Positions 22,505-22,645 of a stretch of 22,645 nt of DNA are shown here, piece after piece. The stretch is from an uncultured Kiritimatiellota bacterium. GTDB lineage: Bacteria > Verrucomicrobiota > Kiritimatiellia > RFP12 > UBA1067. The notes under the pieces were generated by a model, which was not told the origin of the DNA, did no database searches, and worked only from the letters and a program-made list of their open reading frames with translations. The stretch lies in NCBI GenBank assembly GCA_934667425.1, contig CAKULV010000049.1, positions 1-22,645 on the forward strand, in the 5' to 3' direction. Both the position numbers and the translations under genes were made by a program. Numbering within the stretch: position 1 is the first letter of the stretch; every line of letters begins with the position of its first letter.

Positions 22505-22515
22505 ATTATACCACA
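22505..22515 (-). promoter_or_regulatory. Copy of the ATPase/nuclease promoter
   Basis: TGTGGTATAAT lies seven bases before the remnant's ATG at 22497, as in the intact gene. Confidence 0.6.
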
Positions 22516-22535
22516 AGACCCGAACCACTATGGCG

Positions 22536-22645
22536 GCAAAGTGCACGGGGCAGGCACTTCGCATTACTCGGTGACTTGCCAAAGTAAATGACCATAGTGT
22601 ATGGGCAATGAGTTGGACAATGGGAGGCGGGATGTAGGATGGCAT
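22536..22645. other. Window end, no feature seen
   Basis: I see no gene, promoter or repeat in this last stretch. Confidence 0.5.

Overview
The window looks like a chromosomal segment from a member of the PVC superphylum, most probably Kiritimatiellota. This is an inference from gene content, not from a marker gene. Supporting signs are secreted glycoside hydrolases and beta-helix proteins, an SUMF1/BACON-type exported protein ending in a 'DYVAGTDPTD' module, several AAA-ATPase/PD-(D/E)XK gene copies, a mesodiaminopimelate-type MurE, and GC-rich hairpin repeats in the gaps. Nearly all genes up to 20.4 kb lie on the minus strand.

Region 1 (1-3.6 kb, minus): a hairpin-repeat cluster, a secreted GH2 glycosidase and, translationally coupled upstream of it, an IolB/KduI-type isomerase, behind a TATAAT promoter. 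Region 2 (3.6-9.9 kb, minus): a compact division/cell-wall (dcw) operon in the order mraZ-rsmH-ftsL-ftsI-murE, then a lipoprotein, a small unknown protein and a TatD hydrolase. Neighbouring genes mostly overlap. A sigma70-like promoter and an array of TGGGN motifs at 10-bp pitch (a probable MraZ operator) precede mraZ. The MurE has no N-terminal UDP-binding domain.

Region 3 (9.98-14.6 kb): two large clusters of a mosaic repeat bracket a two-gene unit (a small helical protein and a 975-residue SUMF1/BACON exported protein). Upstream of this unit lies about 330 bp without a convincing gene. It contains at least eight phased helices downstream of an extended -10 promoter, and is the best candidate here for an undescribed structured RNA. 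Region 4 (14.6-18.2 kb, minus): a GH127-type secreted beta-L-arabinofuranosidase and an AAA-ATPase/PD-(D/E)XK protein that appears to be leaderless.

Region 5 (18.3-20.5 kb, minus): a broken or chimeric secreted gene. An N-terminal segment with a signal peptide is joined out of frame to the C-terminal half of a beta-helix protein. Region 6 (20.5-21.6 kb, plus): a divergent three-gene operon (DUF3791-like, DUF3990 ADP-ribosyltransferase-like, small third protein) that looks like a toxin-antitoxin module. A 14-bp-arm inverted repeat sits between the two divergent promoters. Region 7 (21.6-22.6 kb): a consensus promoter, a small nested RNA fold, a 37-bp near-perfect palindrome, and truncated 5' ends of three genes, including a copy of the promoter and start of the ATPase/nuclease gene. 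This region reads as a recombination scrapyard.
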